From positions 62,001-126,000 of the forward strand of contig WTXD01000068.1 of the NCBI GenBank assembly GCA_022496205.1: DNA of 64,000 nucleotides, read 5' to 3'. This stretch comes from Gloeopeniophorella convolvens. Its lineage: Eukaryota; Basidiomycota; Agaricomycetes; Russulales. This document shows, piece by piece, positions 1 through 12,250 of this stretch. Under the pieces are notes generated by a model that saw nothing but the letters and a program-made list of their open reading frames with translations, did not search any database and was not told the DNA's origin. Both the position numbers and the translations under genes were made by a program. Position 1 is the stretch's first letter. Each line of letters starts with the position of its first letter.

Positions 1-1683
1 CGCTGCGCAGTAGTAGTATTGCCAGAGCCAAGACGTGCCCGTACTCGTGTCCGTACTCGCCTTGCTTCCATCGCGCAAGGGTTACTCGAAGCCCTACATT
101 ACCCCGTCAAGGGTGCATGCCATTGGCACATCCGGAACGACCGACTATGAGGCTAAGCTCAGGTGTGCTGTCCGCTGGCGCCACGTTCGAAAGTCCATTC
201 GCGCCGAAAATCATGACAGCTGGACCAACCTGGCTACTTAGTGCCGATGGAAACGCGCCCCGTAGGTTTTCACGTGACCTTCCTAGAGTGTATCACCGCT
301 TGTACCGAGATGTTGCGAACATGAGGACCAAGGACATGCTACCCCTCGATGTTTTCCAGCCAGATCTACTTTATGCATAGAGGTGAGATGAAGTTGCCTA
401 GTCATCGTATTTCATTCCGTTGAGGCATCAGGCAGGCCATTCAGCGTGTAGGTCAACGGAATCACCTGTGGCCAACGCTGAGTTCTCGACGGACCCACCG
501 CCATGGCCACGGGCTATTGATGGCAAGAAGGGGCTGGCTCAAGTCTACTGGCACACGTACACGTTCATGGGCACCACTCCACGTCCCTCCGTGCTGCTGG
601 GGACAACTGGGGTCAGTGCGACACGGTTGCTTGCACATTGGGCACCATCCGGCACCGTCGATTTTGTCGACGGTGTAGCGCGAGGGCTGGCACGAATGGC
701 ACATCGCAATAGGTATTTAAGGGATTTGCGAAATATCTCCTAGACAATCACAACGACCTCTACTAGACAATCAAAACAATGACGTCTCGCGAACAGCCAG
801 CATGTCTTCCCGAGTATTTGGGGGGCACAGCCTACCAGGTCTTCTGCTCCGAGCCGATGCAGGTGATTCAGACCTATCTGTCTGAGTGCACCACCGCAGC
901 ATTGCTAACATGTTTCGTTTCACCAGCTCGACCTTGAGTTCGATGAAGGATCTCAGCACATCACCCAGGGACACCTCGTGCATTTCGCGTGCCATTTTCA
1001 CCTGATTATATCTCACTGATTTGTGCGGCCAGCTCGAGCCGTCCGCGGCGCAGTGTGATCCTGTTCCTGACACAACAGTGGCCGGGTCATCTGTACCCAT
1101 GCATCTAGCACCGTATCACACTCTGTCTCCCTCCAGCGTCGATCCCGGCGAACCTCCGATAGGCCAGCTCCGTGAAGACCATGGAGGAAGTCATTATAGC
1201 GCACCTGTACTACTTGAAATGCTTGACAGGATGTCACGGGTACGTCCTGCGCACGCCGCCTTTAGCATCCTAGAGCGCCACTCTCGGTCTCACCCACGTA
1301 TAGCAGCCAGGGTCGTCGCTGGATGCGACCACCAATCGACCAGCCTCTTGGCCGCTTGCAATCGATCCGATACACACGGTGCACTACGGCAGCGCCATCA
1401 TGCCTAGAGACGTGCATCCAGCAACGCATCTTGGTGGCGGTCTTGGCGAAGGACAATTCGGTCGATTCATTCACTCTCCACATAGTCTCGTGCTGGTACG
1501 TCCTTTTTTGCCGGTTTCCGGAGTACAAGTCGCTCACGATCGCCAGCCCACGATGCACGTAGGATTCGCAGTGCCGGAAGCTCCAACAGTCGAGTACGTA
1601 GTAGCGAATAACGTAGAGGATCCCCACGGAGCACGTATCTCTCTCATTTAGCGATCATATACCTACTCACCTGCGCCATCCAG
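1..1683. other. Left edge, no confident gene
   Basis: Several open frames of 60-128 codons lie on both strands here (for example 117-380 plus, 420-743 plus, 1021-1407 plus, 1262-1627 minus). None shows a domain I recognise. The stretch just before 1684 looks like the 3' end of an intron: a CTCAC-type branch sequence followed by CAG at 1681-1683. Earlier exons of the zinc-finger gene that ends at 2184 may therefore lie here, but I could not place them. Confidence 0.4.
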
Positions 1684-2184
1684 CCTCCGGAACCTGGTAG
1701 TTGCCAGTTAGCGCACGAGGCAGCCACAGCAGCCAGGCCTCCCGAAGTCGTCGTCTCGCCACCAGCGCCGCATGCGTCATCTACCAGCCCGCCCGGAGAA
1801 ACCCCTGTATTCTGCCCGGCATGTTCGAAACCGTTCAAGGCTACATCGGAGAAAGCAGCTGGACGCACGTCGGAACGAAACCGCCATATCAGCGAGTTGC
1901 ACCTCTCCCGCCATCTCGCATGCACAGCTTGCAAGTGGACAGGAAACCGTGTCTACAGCTTCAAGGGTCACTGGCGGAAGCATCATGGCGGTGAGCCCCC
2001 AGAAGCAGAGCCTCGAACTCTCTACGACCCCGAGCCATACGTTAAGCGGATTGTAGCTGCTGGTAACGAAGGGGACCCTGCCGAGAGAGAAAGGCTCATT
2101 CGTGAAGCCAGCAAAGAAGCGAAAGCGAGCAGGGACCAGTGGCAATACTACGACAATGGATGGCAGATGGTACCGAAGGAATGA
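1684..2184 (+). CDS. C2H2 zinc-finger protein, terminal exon (5' part unresolved)
   Basis: The frame is open from an apparent splice acceptor (CAG at 1681-1683) to a TGA at 2182-2184. It encodes a classical C2H2 finger with spacing C-x2-C-x12-H-x3-H (CTAC...GHWRKH). A more divergent finger precedes it (CPAC...HISELH), with a longer gap between the Cys and His pairs. Upstream is a Pro/Ala/Ser-rich linker, and downstream a charged tail rich in Glu, Arg and Lys. The likely role is nucleic-acid binding in the nucleus. The frame begins without a plausible start, so this is a 3' terminal exon of a longer gene. The end lies about 280 bp before a copia LTR, so the gene may have lost flanking sequence to transposon activity. 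The family is not identified beyond C2H2. Confidence 0.55.
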   Translation, partial: PPEPGSCQLAHEAATAARPPEVVVSPPAPHASSTSPPGETPVFCPACSKPFKATSEKAAGRTSERNRHISELHLSRHLACTACKWTGNRVYSFKGHWRKHHGGEPPEAEPRTLYDPEPYVKRIVAAGNEGDPAERERLIREASKEAKASRDQWQYYDNGWQMVPKE

Positions 2185-2467
2185 GGAGGTTGTGGGCTGC
2201 TGTGTAGTCATCGTACAGGGCGAGCCACAGCACCCTTATCGTGCGCGGCCTGCTGGACCGACATCAGCAAAAGTCCGGAACGACGGCTGACCCTTTCGGG
2301 GGTTTCCGAAACGGTCCGACGGTGGACCGGACCTATCCTGCCATATAGGGCCATGGGGCGATTCGGCACCGGCACGGTTCGAGACATCCGGATTTGCCAG
2401 TCCTGTCGGATCAAGGACGGGCCTTTTGCAATATCAAGCGTACGTATGGTGGCAATTGGCAAGGTCC

Positions 2468-2993
2468 TGTTGAAGCGCAGCAGAAACAGGGTGCCAACTA
2501 GGCAAGCAAGAGCAAAGCTCAGTCAGTGAAGTCAACAGACTGAATGTCATTGGCGCAATACCTAGGCAAGCAAGAGCAAAGCTAAAGTAACTAGGTAAGC
2601 GCAAGTCCGGAAGTTCCGGAAGTAAAGTACTTGCCTCAGTCAGTGAAGTCAACAGACTGAGGCTACAAGGGCGAAAACAGCGTCCTTTATATACACAAAA
2701 GGAGTGTGGTTTGCATGTGATAAACAACAGCAACATGTGATAACCAGAGACCCATGTGAAAGCGGAACTAAAGTGGGTCGACCGGAACTGCAGGTGGGTC
2801 AACCCGGAACTGCATGTGGGTCATGGAAGGGCCCGGAAGAATCTAGAACAGGAACGAAAGTAGGTACAGCCTTAGGGGCTAGAACATAATGATGTCATAT
2901 ACATTGTAGATCAGATAGCTCGCAGATCACCGAGTCCCTTATCTAATCTAATCAGAGACGTCCTTCCTGTCCTGAGTCCTGTCCATCTCAACA
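2468..2993 (-). repeat. copia 3' LTR (left)
   Basis: 526-bp LTR with TGTTGAAG at the left boundary and TCTCAACA at the right, almost identical to 8263-8788. On the minus strand it carries a TATATAA-like sequence near 2690-2700 that could be the element's core promoter. A part is also found in the third LTR copy at 10534-12422. Confidence 0.95.
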
Positions 2994-5900
2994 TCCCCCC
3001 GTGATCCAGACTGTCTCACTACAATGCCCATGCGCTCATTGAGCAGCCGCAGGTTATCCTTTGGCAGGGATTTTGTGAAGCCGTCGGCGACCATGTCCTC
3101 AGTGCGAGTGCGCACCAATTCAATGACACCTTGTTCAACATATTCCCGTATAACATGATGCTTGATAGCAATATGTTTGGATCGCTTCCCAGTGACAGGA
3201 TTTAACGCCAAATCAATGGCACCTTTGTTATCACCGTGAAGTGGGATCGCGGGATCCTCAACGTCGTACTCAAGCTCCATGAAGAAGCTCCATACCACTG
3301 AGCCTGGTTAGAGGCATCAGTCATGGCCATGTACTCTGCATGTGTAGTACTCTGGGCAATAGTCTTTTGCTTGCGCGAAGACCAAGAGATTGCACCATTG
3401 CATAGCAAGAATACGTAACCGGACGTAGAGTGGTAATCGTCTGGCTGGTCTGCCAGAGAGGAATCAGAGTAGCCGCTAAGCCAACTCTTCGACGTGCCAT
3501 TATAGCATAGCGCATAGTCTGCAGTACCATTAAGATACGCCATAACATATTTTGCTAGCCTTATATGGTCTTTAGAGGGATTTGCGGCGTATTGCGCCAG
3601 TCTCCCCACCGCAAAAGAGACATCCGGACGAGTTCCGAGTTGTGCGTACAGCAAACTGCCGATCAAGGACTGGAAGTATCCTCGTTCCGCAATAGTTGCT
3701 TCACCTGTGTATTTTACAAGGTGCACGTCGGCGCCGGCTGGCAAGGGAGTTGCGGGCGTTTTTGCGCTCCGCAAGTCAAACTGAGCAACTTTACTCAAGA
3801 TATAACCGTTTGGTCAATCTCGATGCGCCTTCTGGAACGATCGCGAGTGATGCGAATGCCCAGGTATGACTGGATTTCTCCCAAATCCGTCATTTCATAG
3901 CGCTTGCTCAACAGGGTTTTAATCCTGATGACTTCCACAAGGGAATTCCCCATGAGTGTGATATCGTCCACATAGAGTATAATGACAACATATAACTTTG
4001 TGCCATTCTCTGAACGACAGAGCACATATACTCCTGCATCAGAGTACGTCCGCTTAAAGCCGAGTTCCACCAGAACTCCATGGAACTGCAAGTTCCATGC
4101 GCGGGAGGCTTGTTTGAGACCATAGATGGCCTTTAGCAGGCGACAGACTTTGCCCTCCTGTCCTACGACGACGAAACCATGAGGCTGCTCCATATAGATT
4201 TCCTCATCCAGTTCCCCATGAAGGAACGCCGACTTGACGTCCATCTGGTGTATTTCCCAATCTTCCTGCGCGGCCAACGCAAGGAGAAGTCTAAGAGACT
4301 CAAACCGGGCAACTGGAGAAAATGTTTCGTCGTAATCGATCCCAGGACTTGTGTAAATCCCTTTGCGACCAACCGAGCTCTATAGCGACCATCCGCTTTG
4401 AGCTTGAAGACCCATTTTGATTTTACTGTCTTGCGACCAGCAGGGAGATCAACTAACTCCCAAGTACCATTCTTAGAGAGCGCATCCATTTCATATTGAC
4501 ACGCCTCTAGCCACTCTTGCGCATTTGCAGACTGCATTGCTTCCGCAAAAGTTACGGGGTCTGCGCCTATTGCGACCGCAAGTAACTGTAGAGTTCCGAG
4601 TCTTCCGGTTCTCGGATTCCAAGCAGCATTATTAGGGTTGGCATAGTGCGGATTAGGCCTGCTAACTCTAGTGCTGCGCCGAACTCCGGCAATCTCCTGA
4701 AGAATGTCCTGCCGCGTGGCCATGTCCCCCTCTGGTTCAGGAGTAGGGGAAGGACGTCTAGAAGGAGTGGGAGTTTCAGGAGGGGAAGACTCTTCTTCCG
4801 GATCGGCAAGTTCTCTTCCGACCGGAACTCTCGTAGGGGTAGATGGTGCGCTGCGTGGGCGAGTGGGTGGTGTTACAAATGCTGATGGGTCTTGTTTCTG
4901 CTCCTTCTTTGGCGTAGAAGGTGGAGAGGGAGCAGGTGGTGGTACTGGTGGCATGGGAGGCCTTGCGTTTTGTGCCTCCACTACAGCCGGGACGACGTAG
5001 GGAACCTCAACATAAAAAGGTTCAAAGGGTGGTGGGACGTCTGTGGCAGGTGCTGGCTCAACAGCCTGCCTGGAAGGGAAGACGGTTTCATCGAATATCA
5101 CATCGCGAGATACTACGACTGAGTGGGTACGCCCATTCCAAAGCCGGTATCCTTTACTACCAGGCTCGTACCCGATGAACGTTGCTGGGAATGCCTTAGC
5201 ATCCAGCTTCTTCCGTCCATCCTTAGGGACATGTACATATGCCCTGCATCCAAAAATGCGGAAGTATGAGACATCCGGGGGGTGACTAAGTCCCCAGAGC
5301 TCAACAGGTGTGCGCCATTGCAGACGTCTGATAGGGGAACGGTTGTAGACATGAACCGCAGTTGCTACTGCATATTCCCAAAAGCCGTTGGAAAGACCAC
5401 TTGCATGAAGCATTGCGAGTGCCTTATCCATGATTGTGCGATTGAATCGCTCGGCTCTACCATTTTGCTGCGATGAGTGAGGCATCGTGGTATAGTGCTC
5501 TATCCCCCTCTGCTTCAGCAAGTCCTCAACGGTACCGTTCATGTATTCTCCACCTCGGTCGGAGTGTAGCACCTTGAGTTTACTAGACGTTTGGGTTTCC
5601 CCCCACGCTAAGTACTCAGTAAGGGCTTTACTGAATCCGTCCTTGGTTTTAAGGTAGTACACTACAGCGTGACTGCTGTAGTCATCTATGAACGTTGCGA
5701 TGTACCAGTGACGTTGGAGAGACTGCGTCTGCATTTTTCCTACAAGGTCTGTATGAACGACCTCAAAGGGACGAGTTGCCCTTTTGTAAGAAGTGGGGAA
5801 CTCCTGTCTGTGTGACTTGCCGAGTTGGCAGCCAACGCAGGGAGTTGCGGGGACTTCCGAGGCACTGTCCACAGTAAAGCCAGTAACTGCAGGCTCTACA

Positions 5901-7366
5901 TAGCGTTCCAGGGTACCATAGGCTAGGTGACCCATCCGCTGATGCCAGACTTCATAGCTTGCGCTATCCTGTACATGCATGTTAAGGGACCGTACTTGAG
6001 AATCCAACCAATACAAGTTGTTCTCTAGGTACCCTTTTGCAATGCAACGCTGCTTAACAGCGATTTGAAAGCCACGGTCTCCAAAAGATACAGTTGCGCC
6101 GAGTTGCGTGAGTGCTCTGGTCGACAGGAAGCGACCTGAAACACCCGGAACATGCAGTACATGCGACAACGTGATCTTTTCTTCCGGAGTCCGCAAGACA
6201 ACGGTGCCATAGCCAACTTGGTGAACCGACGACTTATCCCCTAGGCTAATGCTGCCTGCTGATAGGGTATAATCTTTGAAGTCAGAACGGTGTGGCGTTA
6301 TATGGTGTGTGGCACCAGAGTCCATCATCCAGCGGGAGGAAACCAACGAGTAAAGGGAAACTCCAACTTCTGATTCCACATCTGAGATATGTGCAGAAGT
6401 ATCTACAGCGGCAAGTACGTTGGCCGCCTTGTTGGAGTTCCCTCCAGTTCCCCCCGAGTTCCCAGCAGTTCCGGAAGTTCCGGAACTCTGTCCCTTGTCT
6501 GCCTCCTTCTTCTCGCGACGCTTCTTCTTCAGGTCCTCCTTTTTCTTGCGGCAAGTGTCGGCTTTGTGGCCTTTCTTGTGACAGTAGAAGCATTCCCCAT
6601 CAAAGGGTTCCGCTTTCTTGCCGGAAGAAAACTTCCTGGTGGCATTGAGTGCACCACCAGCAGGACCTTCCCTGATCTCTTCAGCGTTTTGGATCAGGGG
6701 CTCAATATCTTTGAGCACGAAAGTCTTGGGGTCATGAGTTGCCAAGAGGACGTCTTGAGTCCCCTGGTACTTGGTACCACCAAGAGCGTCGACAAGGGTG
6801 AGGCAAACCTCGAGTTCCGACTTGCCAAGGCCAACTTCCGCAAGTTGCTTGCGCAACTCCTTCAGATGCCTGATCTGCGGACCGAGGGGTTGGGAGTCGT
6901 CAATGCGCCACGCATTGAACTCGCGCCACAAGTTCCAGCCTCTCATGACTGTGTTGCCGCCATAGAGGACGCGCAACTGGTCATATTTCTCCTTGACCGA
7001 GGGAAACTCGACATCCGGGACTTGCGAGTACACTTCCGGGGTGATGCACCCCATCATGAATGCAGTAACCCGGCGGGTCATGAGTTCCCAGTCGTCGGCA
7101 TCAGTTCCGGGAGGGGGAGAGGTGTGAACAAGGAGGATGGCGCAGTCGTTCATGCCAAGGGCAGATAGGAACTTTTGGTTCCATGCCGCCCAGTTTGTCT
7201 CTTCCAGCTCTGGAATGCGCAGGAAAGAGGGCATGACGAAGGCAAAGTTTTGCTGGTGAATGGTGGCGACATTTTGGGAAATGGATGTGGTGCCAGTTGC
7301 GCCTTGCGCTGGCGGAAGAGGAGTGTTCCCCTGGACTGGGGTGGCGTTGCCTGACGGAGTTGGCAT
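2948..7366 (-). pseudogene. copia gag-pol polyprotein, three frameshifts
   Basis: The reading frame starts at 7366 (minus) and runs 1067 codons. It shows a gag region, a CCHC knuckle (CFYCHKKGHKADTC), an aspartic protease motif (DSGATHHI), an integrase with an HHCC zinc domain and DDE-type core (TDL, HSDRGGEY, QQNGRAER), and the start of RT. A one-base deletion near 4345 moves RT into another frame that holds YGLKQASRAW and the YVDD active site. A second deletion near 3806 and a third near 3301 shift the RNase H part (GYSDSSLADQ, TTHAEY). The last frame reads through the polypurine tract and ends at 2948, inside the LTR. All three lesions are losses of a single base; restoring frame is not attempted here. 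Each domain looks otherwise well conserved, consistent with very recent activity or with uncorrected assembly errors. Confidence 0.92.
2994..3002 (-). promoter_or_regulatory. copia polypurine tract
   Basis: On the minus strand the bases immediately before the 3' LTR read ACGGGGGGA. This is the expected place and composition for the RNase H-resistant primer of plus-strand DNA synthesis. Confidence 0.8.
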
Positions 7367-8247
7367 AGTTGCGATGATTTACACTGTCGTTGCGGAGCAG
7401 TCAGCGACAGGTGTTGCTGGTAGCAAGAATAGTTGCGGTTGTAGCGTAACCCCCATGCCTGTGAACTTGTACCTCTGATCCAATTGGACCAGTCTCCAGA
7501 GCCCTTTAGTGCGACTTGGTATAGTACAATTTGTAACTAATCCACTGTAGAAGTGAGCCACCCGGCACGACCACAGAGACGGCATTGAAATAGCCCATCT
7601 GTGCGCTATGGGGGAACTTCTACTTAAGCCCTAGATGATTGGGGCAATGGATAAGGGGGTCCAATTTGTTCATCATGCATGGCGCTCTGTTTCCCAATAG
7701 TCATAAAGACCTGGTACTGACGCAAAAATCATGCAAGAGCGGAACTATGAGGCTCATCCCTATGTACTACTGTAAGTAGGGTAGTGCAGTTGTAACAGAC
7801 GCAAGGTCTAGGGTGGTGTTCCCTGCCTTGTTATACGCCTAAACCGCTCCCACTGAAGGGCAGACAGCCAACCGTTCACTAGCCAAATAGCATCACAAGG
7901 GGCTTCCCCCCTGCTTGCCTAAGGGGCATAAGGCCGCTCTTCTGGCTCCACAGACAGCGGCTAACTACTGCACGCTGCTGGGGTTTCCCCAGGAACAAGT
8001 ATAGTACTGGTATAGTATAGATATGTACAGAGACCATGATGCGCACGGTGGGATGGAGAAGCTTACAGTGGTTCTGCCACGCCTGGCTCCTTCCCACATG
8101 CTCGCATGGAAGCCATCAAGGCCCAAGTGCTAGGCACAGCCCCTATGCCTCGCATAGGTGCTGACAGGGTTAACACCTTGCCGCTGAGGAGGATACTCAC
8201 AATGGGAGTTGCGAGTGCGGAAGTAAGACTTGCTAAAAAGTTAAAGG
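7367..8247 (-). other. copia 5' leader
   Basis: About 880 bp between the primer-binding site and the gag start. Only short unrelated frames are present. This is the expected untranslated leader of the genomic RNA, where packaging and dimerisation signals would sit. I see no sequence motif that proves such a signal. Confidence 0.6.
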
Positions 8248-8262
8248 CCAGGGCCCATAACC
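8248..8262 (-). promoter_or_regulatory. copia primer-binding site, initiator-Met tRNA anticodon arm type
   Basis: Directly inside the 5' LTR the plus strand reads CCAGGGCCCATAACC, of which GGGCCCATAACC (8251-8262) equals the anticodon arm of eukaryotic initiator tRNA-Met. The element RNA would thus pair with an internal tRNA segment rather than its 3' CCA end, as established for Drosophila copia and yeast Ty5. This implies priming by a cleaved half-tRNA. Confidence 0.85.
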
Positions 8263-8788
8263 TGTTGAAGCGCAGCAGAAACAGGGTGCCAACTAGGCAA
8301 GCAAGAGCAAAGCTCAGTCAGTGAAGTCAACAGACTGAATGTCATTGGCGCAATACCTAGGCAAGCAAGAGCAAAGCTAAAGTAACTAGGTAAGCGCAAG
8401 TCCGGAAGTTCCGGAAGTAAAGTACTTGCCTCAGTCAGTGAAGTCAACAGACTGAGGCTACAAGGGCGAAAACAGCGTCCTTTATATACACAAAAGGAGT
8501 GTGGTTTGCATGTGATAAACAACAGCAACATGTGATAACCAGAGACCCATGTGAAAGCGGAACTAAAGTGGGTCGACCGGAACTGCAGGTGGGTCAACCC
8601 GGAACTGCATGTGGGTCATGGAAGGGCCCGGAAGAATCTAGAACAGGAACGAAAGTAGGTACAGCCTTAGGGGCTAGAACATAATGATGTCATATACATT
8701 GTAGATCAGATAGCTCGCAGATCACCGAGTCCCTTATCTAATCTAATCAGAGACGTCCTTCCTGTCCTGAGTCCTGTCCGTCTCAACA
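8263..8788 (-). repeat. copia 5' LTR (right)
   Basis: 526-bp LTR, essentially identical to 2468-2993 apart from one base near its right end. It abuts a gypsy RT fragment without a target-site duplication. Confidence 0.95.
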
Positions 8789-10533
8789 GGCATAGTTTCG
8801 AATGTGGTCCCTAAAATGACTTGTTAGCCCAAGGTACGACTGCAATTTAAGGGCGGAAGGGGGCTGAGGCCACTTGACCACCGCTGTAAGTTTCGTTAAG
8901 TCTGGTGATACGCCGCGTGGCCTGACTCTCGATCTGGCGAACTTGACCTCTGTCATGAAGAACTGCAATTTTGATGCAGACAGTGAGAGTTTGCGCTCGC
9001 GGACTCGGTCTAGTAGTTGGGTTAGCTTGTTGTGCATTTCTTCGAACGTGTCTGAGGCCATGCCGCCATCGTCGACAAATATTTTCAATGTTCCATTAGC
9101 GATTAAGTCGTGGAGGTTGAGTGCCATGACGATTGCAAATGCTGTTGGTGTGCCAGTTAGTCTGAATGGCATTCGTACGTACCAGAAGTGGCCTAAGCCT
9201 TCTATATAAAATGCTGTATATGGGCGTGAATCTGCTTCGATTTCGACAGCATAGAACCCTAATGCAAAGTCAATAACGCTGATGTACCGGTGACCACTTA
9301 GCTGATGTTGCTTGGCTTGTATGTCACCTTGTGGCATGGCAGCCACTTTTGAATGTTTGTTGAGTTTCTCGGAAGTTTTGACAGATTCGCCATTTTGGCT
9401 CATCGTGCTGCACTGGTGTGGGTGTCTTGTCACTGGCTTGTGTGCATTGTGAAACCTGAAACTCAACTGGTAAGCCTGCTGCCTCACACTGCTCGTTGAT
9501 ATGCTGCCATAGTTCGTCAATCGTCAAACCTGCACCCTCATGTGCCTTTTGTCCAAGTGTCGTCGGTGAGACACATTTAATTTTTGCTGGGTTCGCGCGT
9601 TCAATGATTCCTGCATCAAGCATTTCTAGTACTTTCTTATGTAAGTACGCACGCTGTGGTGGCGTGAATGTACGTTGCTGGGTCTTCATTGGGAGAACGA
9701 CGTCTTCAGGCACATTGAAGGAGAGTGTCGCCTCCTTCGCTGGGATAACTTCCCTTACTGAAAGGGCGAAACAGTCAGCATATAATGTGATAAGGTTACG
9801 CACCTGGTCTTGCTGATCCTCAGTGAGGTTGTCACCTATTTTGATTGCGCTCTGGATTGCTGCCACTTGAGCTGGCTTGAATGGTTCTGTTAGTCGCGTG
9901 TACTTATCAGGATCCGGTTGCAAGCCTTCAGTGGGGATTTCAGTCCAGTTGTCCCCAATTGTGAAGTCACCTGTTGCGTCGCTGACTGGCATGACCGTGT
10001 TTGCTGTCTGCTCGTCATTACCTTGTTTCTCTGCCTCTAGTGTGCATGCTATGGCCAGTTTGCGGATGCGGATTGTGCCAGCTGCATGGTCCCAGTATAG
10101 CCAGTCGATCTGGTTCGTGAGCATCGTGCGGTTGTTTCCATTACTCACCTCAACTGTGTCTACTTCATAATCGTGCCGCACGTTGAACAAATGCAGCAAG
10201 GGTTTTCCGAAAAGGAACTCCCACATGCCGTTACTATCAAAGACCTCAAAGCTGCCTGTTACCTTCACACTGCCAAGTTTGATAGTTCCGGTCCACTGAG
10301 CAAGCGATAGCACCAGCGTGCCATTTGCCATGCGTAGGATTCGTGTTGAGGGCTTCCCTTCTCCAAGCTGATGTTTGACCCTCTGGTACATTCCTGTGCT
10401 CATTGCGCAGAGTAGAGCACCATCATCAAATAGGGCACGTACACAAATGATCTCGCCTTGTGGTCCATGAATCTTGACCTCATGCATAAACGGTGTGGCT
10501 GCTTCACTGCTTTCTGCGCCACCGACCACATAC
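8789..10533 (-). pseudogene. Ty3/gypsy protease-reverse transcriptase fragment
   Basis: Minus-strand frames 10533-9324 and 9520-8789 encode a retropepsin-like segment (ALFDDGALLCAMS), a linker, and an RT with the catalytic FVDD motif (KIFVDDGG) and downstream palm/thumb residues (SYLGLTSHFRDHIRNY). A frame change near 9350 separates the two parts. The fragment is cut at its 3' side exactly at the copia LTR end (8788) and at its 5' side where copia-LTR sequence resumes (10534). No RNase H, integrase or own LTR follows in this orientation, so it is a truncated relic. A gypsy integrase piece in the opposite orientation at 12423 may come from the same or a related element. Confidence 0.85.
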
Positions 10534-10761
10534 TGTAAGCGCAAGTCCGGAAGTTCCAGAAGTAAAGTACTTGCCTCAGTCAGTGAAGTCAACAGACTGA
10601 GGCTACAAGGGCAAAAACAGTGTCCTTTATATACACAAAAGGAGTGTGGTTTGCATGTGATAAACAACAGCAACATGTGATAACCAGAGACTCATGTGAA
10701 AGCGGAACTAAAGTGGGTCGACCGGAACTGCAGGTGGGTCAACCCGGAACTGCATGTGGGT

Positions 10762-10769
10762 CATGGAAG
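10762..10769. repeat. hAT target-site duplication, left copy
   Basis: CATGGAAG, repeated exactly at 12251-12258 on the other side of the element. Confidence 0.92.
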
Positions 10770-12250
10770 CAAGGGGGTCTCGAACCTGCAGCCAGAAACT
10801 GGGGGTCGCATTTCCTCAATACCGATAGGGGGGTTGGACTAACTAGGTACGTAAGCAGGCACGTGATTAGTCATCAGGGGCATCTACCAAATAGCGAAAG
10901 ATAAGATTAAAACACGTCGTTATCCTGTTTCTCGTGTGCTGGGAACCTCCCGCGCTCAACCCTCAGGCGACCTGCAAGGAGTCTAGTCATGCATTATGCA
11001 GCGCACCACCCCCACCGTCATTCATCCCCGTGCGTTGCGACAATATTCCCGCGCCCGTCACTGTTGTCACGGTGTGCGACGTCATCATGGTCGACAAGGC
11101 CTCACCTGACTCCTATAACGACACCCATGCCGATCCAACCCCCATGCCCGCCATCCTTAGCACCCCTGCCATCATTCCCGGGTCCTCAGTCATCTCTGTG
11201 ACCCCGCCAACTGACCGTTTCCGTGCAGGCGCCCCGAAGGAGAGTGCACACGCTTAAATCGTGTCACACGGCCCTGCGCCACACCGCAACAACGCTGATG
11301 TGCTAGTGCAGCAGGTCCCGCTGCATAGCGCCGCCGCGACGTGGTGCAGCGACACGCGCCCTGCGGAAGCGCCGCCGCTGCCCCCGCCATGCGGTTCCAT
11401 TGACGGAAACGGTGACGGCGCGGCCGTTCTCGTGCCCGCCTCCCAACTCGTCACAATGACGATGACGATGACATCACTTCCACCCTCGTCGCGCGGCCCC
11501 ATTACAAAACGGGGTGACACGAACACGCCGTCACCACGAGCCCCTCTACGCAGTGATGCCACCGTGACATGGCGCGCCGACCCGCGCATCCCCACTTCCC
11601 CACCGCGCTCCAACGAGTGCAGCTTCACCTTCCCGGACGAGCACAGTCACACCATACTCATGTTCAACTCACCACCCCTGCCGCTATGCGATTGTGCACG
11701 CGCAGCCCCTGCCGCTACCCCATGCGCCACTGCTTGCCACGCCAAACCACTGCCGCGCTCTGACGAGCGCGGTTCCACTCTCCTGGTCGAGGATGGCATC
11801 CCCAGCCTCGCATCCGCCCCACCGCCCCGCCACCTCACAACTGCATGCGCAGCTTCCCGCGCGCCTTGAGCGCTGCATCGGACTGCCGTGGCTGCACTGC
11901 CACGTTCAGGGCCGGTCCCCACATCCTCCCACCACTACCACAAAATCCCGTGCGCAACATTGACTTTGCAAGTGCAAGCAGCAACAGTGTGCATGCCACT
12001 GCTCCGCCAACTCCATTGTCCCGCGCCAATGCGGTCTTGGACTAGCGACACACAACCATACTAGAATAGTGCCCAAAATGCTTATTAGACACGTTTCCAG
12101 ACTTAATGGAGAACTTTAGAGTACCATCCGGCCATCACTGGCCCAAAAATCAGCCAATTTATGAGGGGGTGCAACTTTCTGATAGGACCATCACCGGACC
12201 AACTAACTACCTAACGTCCGGTCCCGGCCTGCCGGCCCGAGACCCCCTTG
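10770..12250. mobile_element. Non-autonomous hAT-type DNA transposon
   Basis: 1481 bp flanked by a perfect 8-bp direct repeat CATGGAAG (10762-10769 and 12251-12258). Its ends are perfect 13-bp inverted repeats, CAAGGGGGTCTCG at the left and its complement at the right (12238-12250). The intact copia LTRs contain CATGGAAG once at the corresponding place, so they are the empty site. Eight-bp duplications and a YARNG-type terminus are hallmarks of the hAT superfamily. The interior is a very GC-rich, Pro/His/Ala-coding-biased region (about 10980-12040) with AT-richer ends. No transposase motif is visible, so it would depend on another element for movement. The GC-rich core could be captured host sequence. 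Confidence 0.92.

Larger units (their letters stand above)
2468..8788 (-). mobile_element. Ty1/copia LTR retrotransposon, nearly complete
   Basis: Two direct repeats of 526 bp with TG...CA ends (2468-2993 and 8263-8788) flank a gag-pol region on the minus strand in the order gag, protease, integrase, RT, RNase H, which is diagnostic of copia. A polypurine tract lies just inside the left (3') LTR and a primer-binding site just inside the right (5') LTR. The LTRs differ at about one position (2984 versus 8779), implying a recent insertion. The outer 5-bp flanks (GGTCC at 2463-2467, GGCAT at 8789-8793) do not match, so there is no target duplication; the right flank is a gypsy fragment. This points to inter-element recombination after insertion. 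Three single-base deletions break pol. Confidence 0.95.

Noticed and set aside
6389..7168. 259-codon plus-strand frame opposite copia gag
   Set aside because: Antisense shadow of the intact gag-pol frame.
8248..8262. tRNA gene fragment
   Set aside because: Only the anticodon arm matches and the position is exactly the primer-binding site, so it is not a tRNA gene.
11261..11869. 202-codon frame inside the hAT element
   Set aside because: No transposase signature; Pro/His/Ala bias from GC-rich DNA, with overlapping frames of similar length on both strands.
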